Source: Paracidovorax konjaci
Lineage (GTDB): Bacteria > Pseudomonadota > Gammaproteobacteria > Burkholderiales > Burkholderiaceae_C
Length of the DNA: 64,000 nt
Assembly: GCF_900112675.1 (NCBI RefSeq)
Contig: NZ_FOMQ01000004.1
Location: 62,001-126,000, forward strand
Direction of reading: 5' to 3'
A model generated the notes under the pieces. The model searched no databases and was not told the DNA's origin. It saw nothing but the letters and a program-made list of their open reading frames with translations. Positions 26,376-34,884 of the stretch are shown here, one piece after another; within the stretch, counting starts at the first letter, position 1; the number at the start of each line of letters is the position of its first letter. Made by a program: the position numbers and the translations under genes.

Positions 26376-26831
26376 ATGCAAACAAGCCGGGCGGTGTCGC
26401 CCACCCATGCAGAGTTGAAAACGAACGCGCGAATTGCCCCTGAGGCGTGCGAGAGGGGGTGGTCCGCAGTCCCGTGGTCATGGGACTGCGTCTTGGTCGT
26501 CTGCTTCGAAAAAAGCAGCCTAGGCGACCAGTTGCCTGATTCCACACTTCTGGTGAATCCAAGTGCTCAGGGGTTGTCGTTGTTAGACAACATAGATGCG
26601 AACATCGAATCAATCTCGCTGTTCTTTCCACCCACTGAATCTGATGCGTTGCCTCGAACGGAAGTAGTGCAAAGGATCATTCCCTGCGTCAGCGACCTTC
26701 CAAAAGCAGTCCGACGATTTGAACTTCACTGTGCATCTGGATGCGTGTTCCTTGCCAGCGAAGGCGAATTGCAGCAAATCGATTCCAGAAAGCTGTGGTC
26801 TGCGGGCGCCAAATTCAAAGCTGCAGCCTGA
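26376..26831 (+). CDS. Hypothetical protein
   Basis: An open frame of 151 codons is divergent from the XRE gene. I recognise no family. The predicted protein has a hydrophobic strand-rich middle (VLVVCFEKSSLGDQLPDSTL), LLDNIDANIESISLFFP, and a Cys-containing end. The DNA contains a perfect 8-bp inverted repeat, GCAGTCCC with GGGACTGC (around 26467-26490), early in the frame, which is unusual inside a gene. Composition is close to random, so it may not be translated. It could be the regulator's partner. Confidence 0.35.
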   Translation: MQTSRAVSPTHAELKTNARIAPEACERGWSAVPWSWDCVLVVCFEKSSLGDQLPDSTLLVNPSAQGLSLLDNIDANIESISLFFPPTESDALPRTEVVQRIIPCVSDLPKAVRRFELHCASGCVFLASEGELQQIDSRKLWSAGAKFKAAA

Positions 26832-27328
26832 GCCTTCGTGGCTCGTCGATCACCATCTTTTATCGGAATTTTCGAATTATTTCTGAGGTAGGCCCCGGAA
26901 ATTTGGCTCATCACGGTATCAAAGTCGAAGTCTGAACTAAACATAGGCTCAAACTTCCCTTTTTCGCCCGCAAATACGTACTCGGCGCAAACACAGTCAG
27001 ATTACCTTCATCGCAATGCAGGCAACGCGGATTGCACGCCACGATCATCTGGTCGATCGCATCGGCTAGATCACAATTCGGCCAGCTCGCGCAACGCGAC
27101 GGGTGTTGCCAGAATTAAGTTTTTGATCGGTGAATTTCATTGCGAGTTGTAGTTTCCCCGAGACGCAATACCTGCTCCAAGTTTTTTGTCTCCTATGTGC
27201 AACACGCGCCACACTCTATCGGCAGCGTCCCTCTTATGAGTGCAAGACGCCACACGAGATAACCACATCGTTTAGCTCGTACGGCGGGCAGGTAGGTAGT
27301 GGGAAACACACGCCCTGCGATCAAACCT
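26832..27328. other. No confident gene; possible degraded sequence
   Basis: About 500 bp between the hypothetical gene and the sensor kinase. Only short open frames occur, in both directions. On the minus strand around 26960-27110 a Cys-containing reading is interrupted by stops and may be the remains of a gene. I see no RNA gene or repeat. Confidence 0.4.
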
Positions 27329-28837
27329 TTATTGAGGAGACGGTCCGCTCCGCGTCTGGCGTGACCTTTGCTGAACGTGATGCGTCAACAGGATCTCAGC
27401 TTGGTTGGGGTGGCTGAAGTCGCCCGGCGGAAGAAGGAAGGTCAAGACAAAAGTCGTCTCATCGAAGGGGCGGTGAAATAAGGACACTCTGCCCCCGTGG
27501 GAGTCCATGATCGAACGCACGATGGCCAAGCCCAGACCATTTCCTCCATCCATTCGCGCCCGCGCCGCATCGACGCGGTAAAAGCGATCAAAAATTCTCT
27601 CTAAATGCTCGCTGGCGATGCTTTCTCCATGGTTTGTCACTGTCAACGTCGCATTCTTGCCGTCACTTGAGAGGTTGATCTTGATCGCCGTATCCTCGTA
27701 AGCGTGCCTAATCGCATTCGTCAACAAATTGGAGATTGCTCGTTCGATGAGAAGAGAATCTCCCATCACGACAGCATTACCGTGGACCTCAACGGATACG
27801 TTTCGGTCCTCCGCCACTATGGCGAGATAGTTTGCGACTTTTTGGCTCGCAACCCTTAGGTCAACAGACAGGAAAGTCATCGGTTTGTCTGCTCGCTCCG
27901 TGCGAGCGATAAACAGCATGTCGGCAATAAGGCGAGACAAACGTTCAAGTTCATCCACATTGCCCTCGATTACTTCACGAAGTTCAGCGACGGTGCGCGT
28001 CTGGGAAAGTGCGACTTGGGACCGACCAAGTAGGGTGGAAACAGGTGTACGCATTTCATGCGCTAGGTCACCCGAAAATTCCTGCAGACGTTGATAACCT
28101 TCATGCACGCGTTCGAGCATGCTGTTGAACTCTGTGGCGAGTTCTGTCAATTCTGCGGGCAATCCGGCGGAAGATACTCGGTGGCCCAACGATTGAGTTC
28201 CCACCGAAGCGGCCAGTCGATGGAATCTGTGCAGAGGCGATAAGCCAGTTTTGGTGATGAGCCAACTCCCCAACGCTACGATCAACAGAAGCAAGGGCAA
28301 TCCTGCCATGGTCGACTTGATGAAATCGCGGAGCAACTGCGCGTCGCGAGAGCGGTCCAGAGACAAATAGAACCGGATTTCCTGACCATTGCGCAATTGG
28401 CTTGTGCCCTTGAAGGAATCCAACCTTGAACCAGTCGATGAGTACCAGGGATGCATTGCGTTGGAATTGTCCTGGACGTCTTTCAAAACAGCCAATGACT
28501 GGTCTGCCAAAGGGGAGAAGCTGGCCACGACTTGGGCGGTGTCTGTCCTCATCAAAGCAAGATGAAGATCCCCATGGCCAGTAAGCAGATCTCCAAACCG
28601 GTGATTTTCTGGCCCGATGTCTCCAACCGATGACACCTCAGACAACGCGTGCAACACCAAATCCCGTTTTCCCTCCAATTCAACAAGGGATCGGGTGTCC
28701 AATTGCGTTGACAAGGCAATACAGCCGACCACAATGGCTCCACTGGCAGTGATCAGGCCGAATAATGCCGAGGCAAGTGCTGTCCTTGTCGCAAGCGACA
28801 TTAGTGCCGTTGGCCGGGAAAATCTAAACTGGTTCAC
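27329..28837 (-). CDS. copS: Heavy-metal (copper) sensor histidine kinase, CopS/CusS-like
   Basis: The 502-residue membrane kinase has TM1 at about residues 18-42, a periplasmic domain (45-175) and TM2 at about 176-197. A HAMP region follows, then the phosphoacceptor box FSGDLAHEMRTPVSTL with His260, the N box SNLLTNAIRHAYED, and G boxes (GNGLGLAIVRSIMDSHGG). The periplasmic domain and HAMP pattern fit the CusS/CopS/IrlS group, which sense Cu or Ag in the periplasm. The start is a GTG at 28837, 4 bp after the regulator stop; an ATG 12 codons later is possible. The protein ends in an extra basic Gln/Ser-rich tail. Confidence 0.88.
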   Translation of the reverse strand: MNQFRFSRPTALMSLATRTALASALFGLITASGAIVVGCIALSTQLDTRSLVELEGKRDLVLHALSEVSSVGDIGPENHRFGDLLTGHGDLHLALMRTDTAQVVASFSPLADQSLAVLKDVQDNSNAMHPWYSSTGSRLDSFKGTSQLRNGQEIRFYLSLDRSRDAQLLRDFIKSTMAGLPLLLLIVALGSWLITKTGLSPLHRFHRLAASVGTQSLGHRVSSAGLPAELTELATEFNSMLERVHEGYQRLQEFSGDLAHEMRTPVSTLLGRSQVALSQTRTVAELREVIEGNVDELERLSRLIADMLFIARTERADKPMTFLSVDLRVASQKVANYLAIVAEDRNVSVEVHGNAVVMGDSLLIERAISNLLTNAIRHAYEDTAIKINLSSDGKNATLTVTNHGESIASEHLERIFDRFYRVDAARARMDGGNGLGLAIVRSIMDSHGGRVSLFHRPFDETTFVLTFLLPPGDFSHPNQAEILLTHHVQQRSRQTRSGPSPQ

Positions 28838-28841
28838 CGCA

Positions 28842-29522
28842 TCACTCCTTTGCGCGGCGCTCCATCACGTACCCGACACCTCTTACCGTGTGAATCAATT
28901 TTTCTTCGAATGGGTCATCGATCTTTGCTCTCAGCCTTCGCATCGCAACCTCCACCACGTTAGTGTCGGAATCAAAGTGAATATCCCAGACTAGAGAAGC
29001 GATTTGGGTGCGTGAGAGAACTTCGCCAGTCCTTTGCGCCAAGAGGCTCAGCAAGGCGAACTCTTTCGCGGAAAGATCGATCCGTTGACCAGCGCGCGTG
29101 GCACGGTGCCGTACAGCGTCAATTTCAAGATCGGTGACCCGCAAGGTTTGAGCAGTCGCCTGTGATTGACCACGCTTGAGCAAGGCACGCACGCGGGCCA
29201 GCAACTCTGGAAACTGAAACGGCTTCACAAGGTAATCGTCGGCGCCCATGTCGAACCCCCTCACTTTGTCATCGACATTCTCTCGGGCGGTCAGCATCAG
29301 CACGGGTATTTGCTTGAACGTGCGTAGCGCCGACAGCACGGCGAAGCCATCGATGCCGGGAAGCATCACATCCAGGATCACCAAATCGTGGTCCCCGCCG
29401 GCAGCCGCGTGCAAGCCATCGGTACCATTGTGGGCTACCTCGACTGCGTAGCTACTCTCCGTTAGCCCCTGACGTAAATACTCCGCGGCCCGTGGTTCAT
29501 CTTCGATCACCAGAATTTTCAA
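28842..29522 (-). CDS. copR: Copper response regulator, CopR/CusR-like (OmpR family)
   Basis: The 226-residue regulator has a receiver domain with phosphoacceptor Asp51 in DLVILDVMLPGIDG, Thr in VLMLTARENVDDKVRGFDMGADDYLVKPF, and an OmpR-type winged helix. The recognition region ends RTQIASLVWDIHFDSDTNVVEV and VRGVGYVME. This is the CopR/CusR/PcoR type. It is transcribed leftward with copS and divergently from the copper operon starting at 29750, the usual arrangement for a local activator. Its box was not pinned down in the 227-bp gap. Confidence 0.9.
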   Translation of the reverse strand: MKILVIEDEPRAAEYLRQGLTESSYAVEVAHNGTDGLHAAAGGDHDLVILDVMLPGIDGFAVLSALRTFKQIPVLMLTARENVDDKVRGFDMGADDYLVKPFQFPELLARVRALLKRGQSQATAQTLRVTDLEIDAVRHRATRAGQRIDLSAKEFALLSLLAQRTGEVLSRTQIASLVWDIHFDSDTNVVEVAMRRLRAKIDDPFEEKLIHTVRGVGYVMERRAKE

Positions 29523-29749
29523 TTGACCTCCGTAATCGTTGGCACAGGTGGGGTCTAAGCCGCATGTGGGTCATTTTGGCGCATGTCCCGGTCTTGAGGT
29601 TTGGCCCGGGGCGAACATCTCAAATCTGTAATGTGCAAGTCATCCCGTTGTGCGCGGTGCATTTCTACATTCACTACCAGTGACGCAGAGACCGCGTTAC
29701 AGGCCCCGCAAACATGCTGGGTTTTCGTAAACATCCAGAGGATTTCAAA

Positions 29750-30040
29750 ATGAACTTTCGTACAGCAATCGTGTCTTTCGCCCTTCTCGCCCCGGCTTTG
29801 TCCGCTTTTGCCGTGGACCAGACCGACGTCGAGAAGTCGGTGCGACTCAAGGACGGTAGCACCGTGCACCAGTTCAAGGACGGCAAGATGGCGATGGAGA
29901 GCAAGTTCGGCCGCGCGTACCGGATGAAGGAAGGTGAGACCATGCAAGCAGCTGACGGCAGCACTATCACGATGCGTGGTGACGAAGTCGCGCGCCTTTC
30001 CAGCGCCCTTCAAGCCCACTACGGCGGTGGGAACAAGTAA
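29750..30040 (+). CDS. copK: CopK-like periplasmic copper-binding protein
   Basis: The 96-residue precursor has a signal peptide (cut near SAFA-VDQ). The mature part of about 75 residues closely follows the CopK pattern: KDGSTVHQFKDGKMAMESKFG, then MKEGETMQAADGSTITMRGDEV. CopK of Cupriavidus binds Cu(I) through Met residues and then Cu(II) in the periplasm; the Met positions are kept here. The ATG at 29750 has CAGAGGA upstream. First gene of the rightward copper operon, it is probably under CopR control. CopK is a narrow family mainly known from beta-proteobacteria. Confidence 0.85.
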   Translation: MNFRTAIVSFALLAPALSAFAVDQTDVEKSVRLKDGSTVHQFKDGKMAMESKFGRAYRMKEGETMQAADGSTITMRGDEVARLSSALQAHYGGGNK

Positions 30041-30090
30041 ACTGACGCTATTTGCGCACTGACCCTACGTCTCGCTAAAATCCTGTAGAC

Positions 30091-30519
30091 ATGCGACTCT
30101 TCCCGTCCTTCTTGCTGTGGCTCATGATGCTAGCGATTCCTGTGCAAGGGTTCGCTGCGGCATCGATGCTGTACTGCGGGATGGGAGCACAGCATCACCC
30201 CATGCAGACTCAAGTGATGTCAGAGTCTCATCACGGCGTTCAATCGGCAGTTGCCCTGGACCACAGTGCTGGTGCCATGGATGACAAGGACTTGATGGTG
30301 GTTAACTGGGAAGTTGACCAGCCCTATCACACGTCAACCAAATTGCCTGATGCCACACACAAATGCGGCATCTGCGCGGCATGCTGCAATCTCATCGGCA
30401 TTGCAGAAATTCCCTCACTGATGGCGTCCGCCATTATTCCCCCCGCGCAGTATTTGGAGCCCTTGGCTCCGTCCTACGCCGCGCCGTCACGCCTCCTCGA
30501 GAGACCACCCCGTTCCTGA
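30091..30519 (+). CDS. Exported Met/His/Cys-containing protein of the copper operon
   Basis: The 142-residue product has an N-terminal signal or anchor (FPSFLLWLMMLAIPVQGFAAA) and a Met/His-rich stretch (GMGAQHHPMQTQVM, then SHHG). A tight Cys cluster KCGICAACC follows, and it ends with a Pro/Arg tail (LLERPPRS). It resembles small CzcI/DUF2946-type proteins that head metal-efflux operons; three other proteins of this general build occur in the window (39994, 47136, 52560). Metal binding is inferred from residues and position; the true function is not known. Confidence 0.7.
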   Translation: MRLFPSFLLWLMMLAIPVQGFAAASMLYCGMGAQHHPMQTQVMSESHHGVQSAVALDHSAGAMDDKDLMVVNWEVDQPYHTSTKLPDATHKCGICAACCNLIGIAEIPSLMASAIIPPAQYLEPLAPSYAAPSRLLERPPRS

Positions 30520-30531
30520 CGCGCCCTGCCG

Positions 30532-30557
30532 CCGCTCAAGCCTGATGGCCTGAGCGG
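30532..30557 (+). terminator. Hairpin after the Cys/His protein gene
   Basis: CCGCTCAAGCC TGAT GGCCTGAGCGG, an 11-bp stem with one G-U or mismatch and a 4-base loop. The following tail has few T, so it may act as an attenuator or processing site rather than a full terminator. Confidence 0.45.
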
Positions 30558-30643
30558 GTTGGGGTGCCTTTTCATTGCCCGCCTTAAAGCGTCCCCTTGT
30601 GGGTTGCTTTATGTGCGCCGTTCCATGAATTGCAAGGAATTCC

Positions 30644-30961
30644 ATGATTAATCCTTTCTTGGCCGCCGGCATGGTGCTGTGCGCTGCTGTTCCCGTCAGC
30701 GTTGGAGCGCAAAACACGCCTCCTTCTACCCTTCCCGCTTCCCAAGCAAAGGCGGCAACGCCTGACTCCTACCGTTCCGCTTTCGAGGGCTACAGGCCCT
30801 ACACCGAAGAATCCGTCGGCGATTGGAAGGCCATCAACGCGACGACCGCCAAGATTGGCGGATGGCGTGTGTACGCCAAGGAGGCCCGGGAACCCCACAT
30901 TCCCAATGCCAACGTCGACCCAGGCAAGGGCATTGCGCCCGCTGAACCCGCCAAACCTTGA
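30644..30961 (+). CDS. Exported hypothetical protein of the copper operon
   Basis: The 105-residue protein has a signal peptide ending near VSVGA-QNT. A short Ser/Ala/Pro segment follows, then the central sequence YRSAFEGYRPYTEESVGDWK and a Gly/Trp patch (IGGWRVYAKEA). There is no Cys or metal motif. Similar short proteins are found before the outer-membrane factor in cop operons of beta-proteobacteria. It ends 11 bp before the next start, so it is clearly co-transcribed. Function unknown. Confidence 0.7.
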   Translation: MINPFLAAGMVLCAAVPVSVGAQNTPPSTLPASQAKAATPDSYRSAFEGYRPYTEESVGDWKAINATTAKIGGWRVYAKEAREPHIPNANVDPGKGIAPAEPAKP

Positions 30962-30971
30962 CTGGATCACC

Positions 30972-32393
30972 ATGAAAAGCTTTTTTAAGTTGGGTACGGT
31001 CGCGATGGCGACCTTTGTCCTGGCCGGGTGCGCTTCGGTTAACTTCGACCAGACCCTCGCTGATACAAGTAGCAGCGTGGGAACCTTTACCGGCGGCAAG
31101 CTTGAGCTGAGCCGCACTGAACAGCAGGCGCTGGCGCGGAACAAACTTACAGCGGACCTGCTGGCGCAGCCACTCGGGATGAACGAAGCGGTTCAGCTGT
31201 CGTTGGCCAACAGTCCATCGTTGCAAGCCTTGCTGGCTCAAAGCTGGGCTGAAATGGCGCAGGCTGAACAGTCTGGCAGGTTGGCAAATCCTGTGTTTAC
31301 TTTTGAGCGCATGCGCTTCGTTGACGAACTGGAGATCGGTCGGCTGTTGTCGTTCGGTTTATTGGATCTCCTGACGCTCCCGCGACGCCAGGCCATCGCG
31401 CAGGGTCAGGTCGCACTAGCGAAGATTCAGCTTAGCGCGTCCGTGGTCGAACAGGTCACTCAGGTACGTCAAGCCTGGGTGCGCGCGGTTGCTGCTCAGC
31501 AAACGCTGCAATACTCGCAACAAGTGAATGCGGCGGCGCAAGCGGGAGCCGAACTGGCACGCCGAATGCAGCAGGCGGGCAATTTCAACAAGCTTCAGCG
31601 TGCTAAGGAACAGAGTTTCTACGCCGATGCGGTGGCGCAACTGGCCTCTGCTCAACACGCGGCGACCGCGGCGCGGGAAGAACTTGTAAGGCAGTTGGGC
31701 TTGACCGATGCACAGGTCGAGCAGCTGAAACTGCCTGAGCGGTTGCCCGACCTCCCAAAGTCGCCGATTCAAAGCAGTGTTCTTACTGCTAGCGCGAAAG
31801 AGCAGCGTCTGGATGTACAACTGGCTAAACATCAGTTGGATGTCGCCGGAAAATCGCAGGGGCTGAACCTTCTTACCAGCTTACTGGACGTCGAACTCGG
31901 CATCCGCCGCGACACGGTGTTCGACAACGGTGCTGGGAGCTCAGCTAACCGCAAGGGTTACGAGTTGGACGTGCGCCTGCCTATTTTCGACTGGGGAACG
32001 TCGCAGCGTGCGGCCATGAACGCGCAATCGCTCGCCGCGGCCAACCGATATGAGAGCACCGTGCGCGGCGCCTCCTCCCAGCTGCGCGAGAGCTACTCAG
32101 CCTACCGCACCGCCTATGACGTCGCACGTCATTACCGCGATGAGATCGTTCCTCTGCGCAAGACCATGGGTGAGGAAACCATGCTTCGATACAACGGCAT
32201 GCTCATCGGCGTTTTCGAGTTGCTGGCCGACACCCGAGAGCAGATCTCTAGCGTTTCCGCAGCGATTAACGCCTATCAACAGTTCTGGCTTGCGGATGCC
32301 GCCCTTGCCGCGTCAGTGACCGGAAAGCCCACCTCTGCGGGCGCGATGTCGGTCTCGAGCGCCGTGACTGCTGGCGCCGAAGGCGGCCACTAA
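30972..32393 (+). CDS. TolC-like outer membrane efflux lipoprotein
   Basis: The 473-residue product starts MKSFFKLGTVAMATFVLAGC; LAGC is a lipobox, so the protein should be lipidated at Cys20. The rest is the paired coiled-coil fold of outer membrane factors, with repeated AxxxALAxxxLxxSV/A motifs and VRQAWVRAVAAQQTLQYSQQ. It has no dedicated RND partner beside it, which is usual for the copper-oxidase operon type. The start was chosen at the lipoprotein signal; the frame open further upstream belongs to another gene's shadow. It may export copper or deliver a substrate for the oxidase. Confidence 0.85.
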   Translation: MKSFFKLGTVAMATFVLAGCASVNFDQTLADTSSSVGTFTGGKLELSRTEQQALARNKLTADLLAQPLGMNEAVQLSLANSPSLQALLAQSWAEMAQAEQSGRLANPVFTFERMRFVDELEIGRLLSFGLLDLLTLPRRQAIAQGQVALAKIQLSASVVEQVTQVRQAWVRAVAAQQTLQYSQQVNAAAQAGAELARRMQQAGNFNKLQRAKEQSFYADAVAQLASAQHAATAAREELVRQLGLTDAQVEQLKLPERLPDLPKSPIQSSVLTASAKEQRLDVQLAKHQLDVAGKSQGLNLLTSLLDVELGIRRDTVFDNGAGSSANRKGYELDVRLPIFDWGTSQRAAMNAQSLAAANRYESTVRGASSQLRESYSAYRTAYDVARHYRDEIVPLRKTMGEETMLRYNGMLIGVFELLADTREQISSVSAAINAYQQFWLADAALAASVTGKPTSAGAMSVSSAVTAGAEGGH

Positions 32394-32421
32394 GCCGACC
32401 TCCAACAAATACGGAAAACAT

Positions 32422-33834
32422 ATGACGAACAGAAGAAATTTCCTGACCGGCGCCGGCGCCATTACCACAGCGGTGGCCGCCGCATCCGTCAGCCGCGTCG
32501 CTATGGCGGCACTGCCCGAGCCGGTGTTGCAGACGAAGCCCGACACCATGGATCCCTTGGTTCCCAACACTGGACGTCCCTACAACCCTGTGGTCACGCT
32601 CAACGGTTGGACGCTGCCTTGGCGGATGAACAATGGTGTCAAGGAATTCCACTTGGTGGCTGAACCCGTGGTGCGAGAGATGGCGCCAGGCTTCAAAGCC
32701 CACCTGTGGGGCTACAACGGCCAGTCTCCCGGACCAACCATCGAGGTGGTCGAAGGCGACCGGGTGCGCATCTTCGTGACCAACAAGCTGCCCGAGCACA
32801 CCAGCGTGCACTGGCACGGCCAGCGTCTCCCTAATGGGATGGATGGTGTCTCTGGCCTGAACCAACCGGCGATTCCATCAGGCAAAACCTTCGTCTACGA
32901 ATTCGTAGCTCGTCGCCCAGGCACCTTCATGTATCACCCGCATGCCGACGAGATGACGCAGATGGCGATGGGCATGATGGGTTTCTGGATCACGCATCCA
33001 AAGACAAAGCATCCACTCATCGACGAGGTCAACCGCGATTTCGTGTTCTTGCTGAACGCCTACGACATCGACCCCGGTGCGTATACGCCCAAGATCATGA
33101 CCATGCTCGACTTCAACCTGTGGAGCTGGAACAGCCGTGTGTTCCCGGGCATCGATCCATTGGTAGTCCGCAAGAACGACAAGGTACGCATCCGTATTGG
33201 CAACCTGACGATGACGAACCACCCGATCCACCTGCATGGTCACGAGTTTCTGGTGACCGGTACCGATGGTGGGCCGACACCGAAATCGACACGCTGGTAT
33301 GAAGTCACCACCGACGTGGCGGTTGGCCAAATGCGGCAGATCGAGTTCCTTGCCGACGAGGAAGGCGACTGGGCGTTCCACTGTCACAAGAGCCACCACA
33401 CCATGAACGCCATGGGTCACGAGGTGCCGACCATGATTGGGGTGGACCACCGAAAAGTCGCACGCGACATCACCAATGTGATCCCCGACTACATGGTGAT
33501 GGGTGAGCGCGGCATGGCTGACATGGCGGAGATGGAAATGCCTCTGCCTGACAACACCGCGCCCATGATGACCGGAACCGGCCCCTTCGGTTCCGTTGAG
33601 ATGGGCGGCATGTTTTCCGTTGTCAAGGTCCGAAAAGACCAGAAAGCCGGTGATTACAAGGATCCTGGTTGGTACAAGCACCCACCCGGAGAGATCGCCT
33701 ACGAATGGACGGGCACCTTGCCAAACCCCGCCCGCTTTGCCTCGGAAGGAGGTAAGTCCATGCCGGTACAGAACATGCCGGCCAAAGAAGTTGAAGTCCA
33801 GGTGCGCAAGCCCATGGGCAACATGAAGCACTGA
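32422..33834 (+). CDS. Multicopper oxidase, Tat-exported
   Basis: The 470-residue oxidase probably converts Cu(I) to less toxic Cu(II) in the periplasm. A Tat signal (NRRNFLTGAGA) fits folding with copper in the cytoplasm. All copper ligands are visible: HWHG (His130, His132), MYHPHADEM, HPIHLHGHEF, and HCHKSHHTMNAM with the type 1 Cys, His and Met. A Met-rich stretch (MADMAEMEMPLPDNTAPMM) resembles the Met-rich insert of CueO/CopA-type oxidases. It follows the outer membrane factor by 28 bp and precedes a cupredoxin gene. Confidence 0.92.
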   Translation: MTNRRNFLTGAGAITTAVAAASVSRVAMAALPEPVLQTKPDTMDPLVPNTGRPYNPVVTLNGWTLPWRMNNGVKEFHLVAEPVVREMAPGFKAHLWGYNGQSPGPTIEVVEGDRVRIFVTNKLPEHTSVHWHGQRLPNGMDGVSGLNQPAIPSGKTFVYEFVARRPGTFMYHPHADEMTQMAMGMMGFWITHPKTKHPLIDEVNRDFVFLLNAYDIDPGAYTPKIMTMLDFNLWSWNSRVFPGIDPLVVRKNDKVRIRIGNLTMTNHPIHLHGHEFLVTGTDGGPTPKSTRWYEVTTDVAVGQMRQIEFLADEEGDWAFHCHKSHHTMNAMGHEVPTMIGVDHRKVARDITNVIPDYMVMGERGMADMAEMEMPLPDNTAPMMTGTGPFGSVEMGGMFSVVKVRKDQKAGDYKDPGWYKHPPGEIAYEWTGTLPNPARFASEGGKSMPVQNMPAKEVEVQVRKPMGNMKH

Positions 33835-33868
33835 GTCAGTTTTTTACACCAACAGAAAGGTTATTTTT

Positions 33869-34339
33869 ATGAAAACACGTCACCTCCTCATCGCAGTTCC
33901 AGCCATCCTTTTTGGGATGAGCGCCATGGCTTCCGGTAACCACGCAGGCGGCCACGGCGATGATGCAATCGGCAAACCAGGCGTCGCATCCAAAGTGACC
34001 CGTACCGTCACCGTCGACATGACCGACGACATGAAGTTTCATTCTTCGCTCATCGACGTGAAGCAAGGCGAGACCATCAAGTTCATCGCCAAGAACTCTG
34101 GCAAGGTCAAGCACGAAATGGTGCTGGGAACAGAAAAAGACTTGAAGGACCACTACGAGGTCATGAAGAAAAACCCAGAAATGGAACATGCGGACGCCAA
34201 CATGGTCACCGTGGCGCCTGGCAAAACCGGGGAAATCATTTGGCAATTCACCAAGTCTGGCAAAGTTGATTTTGCCTGCTTGCAGCCTGGTCATTACGAC
34301 GCCGGCATGAAGGGCTTGGTCAACGTCTCCAAAAAGTAG
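33869..34339 (+). CDS. Periplasmic cupredoxin-domain copper protein
   Basis: The 156-residue precursor has a signal peptide (to SAMA-SGN), a short His/Gly segment (HAGGHGDD) and a plastocyanin-like cupredoxin domain. Candidate ligands are His in KHEMVLG and Cys/His/Met in ACLQPGHYDAGMKG, the order expected for a type 1 site. It could pass electrons or copper to the adjacent multicopper oxidase. Proteins like this follow the oxidase in many beta-proteobacterial copper operons. Confidence 0.88.
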   Translation: MKTRHLLIAVPAILFGMSAMASGNHAGGHGDDAIGKPGVASKVTRTVTVDMTDDMKFHSSLIDVKQGETIKFIAKNSGKVKHEMVLGTEKDLKDHYEVMKKNPEMEHADANMVTVAPGKTGEIIWQFTKSGKVDFACLQPGHYDAGMKGLVNVSKK

Positions 34340-34437
34340 GTCACCAGCGTCGGCACCTTTCCTTTGCCACCAGCAGACTGGGTGCCGCCTTTGTTTCTGT
34401 CAATTCGTCACATGACAATTTTTAAGGAAAAATCATT

Positions 34438-34776
34438 ATGAAAAAGCTCAACACGTTGTTGGTCCTTGTTGCAGCTCTGGCTGCCTCAGTTCAAGCATTT
34501 GCCGCCACGCCAACGGGAGCGCCCATGGTGATGGCCGAAGGCGCCGCCGCAGGTGACATGGTCGATGGCGAAGTTCGCAAGGTCGACATGGAGGCCAAGA
34601 AAATCACCATCAAACACGGTGACATCAAGAACCTGGACATGCCTGGTATGACCATGGTGTTCCAGGTGAAGGATCCGGCCATGCTCGACAAGGTCAAGGC
34701 CGGCGACAAGGTCAAGTTCAAGGCTGAAAAGGCCGGTGGTGCGATCGTGGTGACCGAGATCGCTCCTACGAAGTAA
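34438..34776 (+). CDS. cusF: CusF-like periplasmic copper chaperone (Trp-less variant)
   Basis: The 112-residue precursor has a clear signal peptide (to VQAFA-ATP) and an OB-fold CusF domain. The metal site reads KHGDIKNLDMPGMTMVF, where E. coli CusF has a Trp before PEMTM. Here that Trp, which normally shields Cu(I) by a cation-pi contact, is Met, so this copy has the His plus three Met. A terminator follows at 34830, so the gene ends the first part of the operon. It likely buffers periplasmic Cu(I). Confidence 0.88.
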   Translation: MKKLNTLLVLVAALAASVQAFAATPTGAPMVMAEGAAAGDMVDGEVRKVDMEAKKITIKHGDIKNLDMPGMTMVFQVKDPAMLDKVKAGDKVKFKAEKAGGAIVVTEIAPTK

Positions 34777-34829
34777 TACATCGGCGTACGCTGCGGACGA
34801 ATTCTCGTCCGAGCTGCTCCAAATGCGGC

Positions 34830-34867
34830 AGCGACTTGCCCTTTCAGGCGGGTCGCTTTTGTCTTTT
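34830..34867 (+). terminator. Terminator between cusF and the Cu P-type ATPase gene
   Basis: AGCGAC (34830-34835) pairs with GTCGCT (34852-34857), with extra pairing inside (TTGCC/GGCGG), followed by TTTTGTCTTTT. This suggests partial or full separation of the ATPase gene from the upstream operon. Confidence 0.7.
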
Positions 34868-34884
34868 CCAACTCCAAGGGCAAT

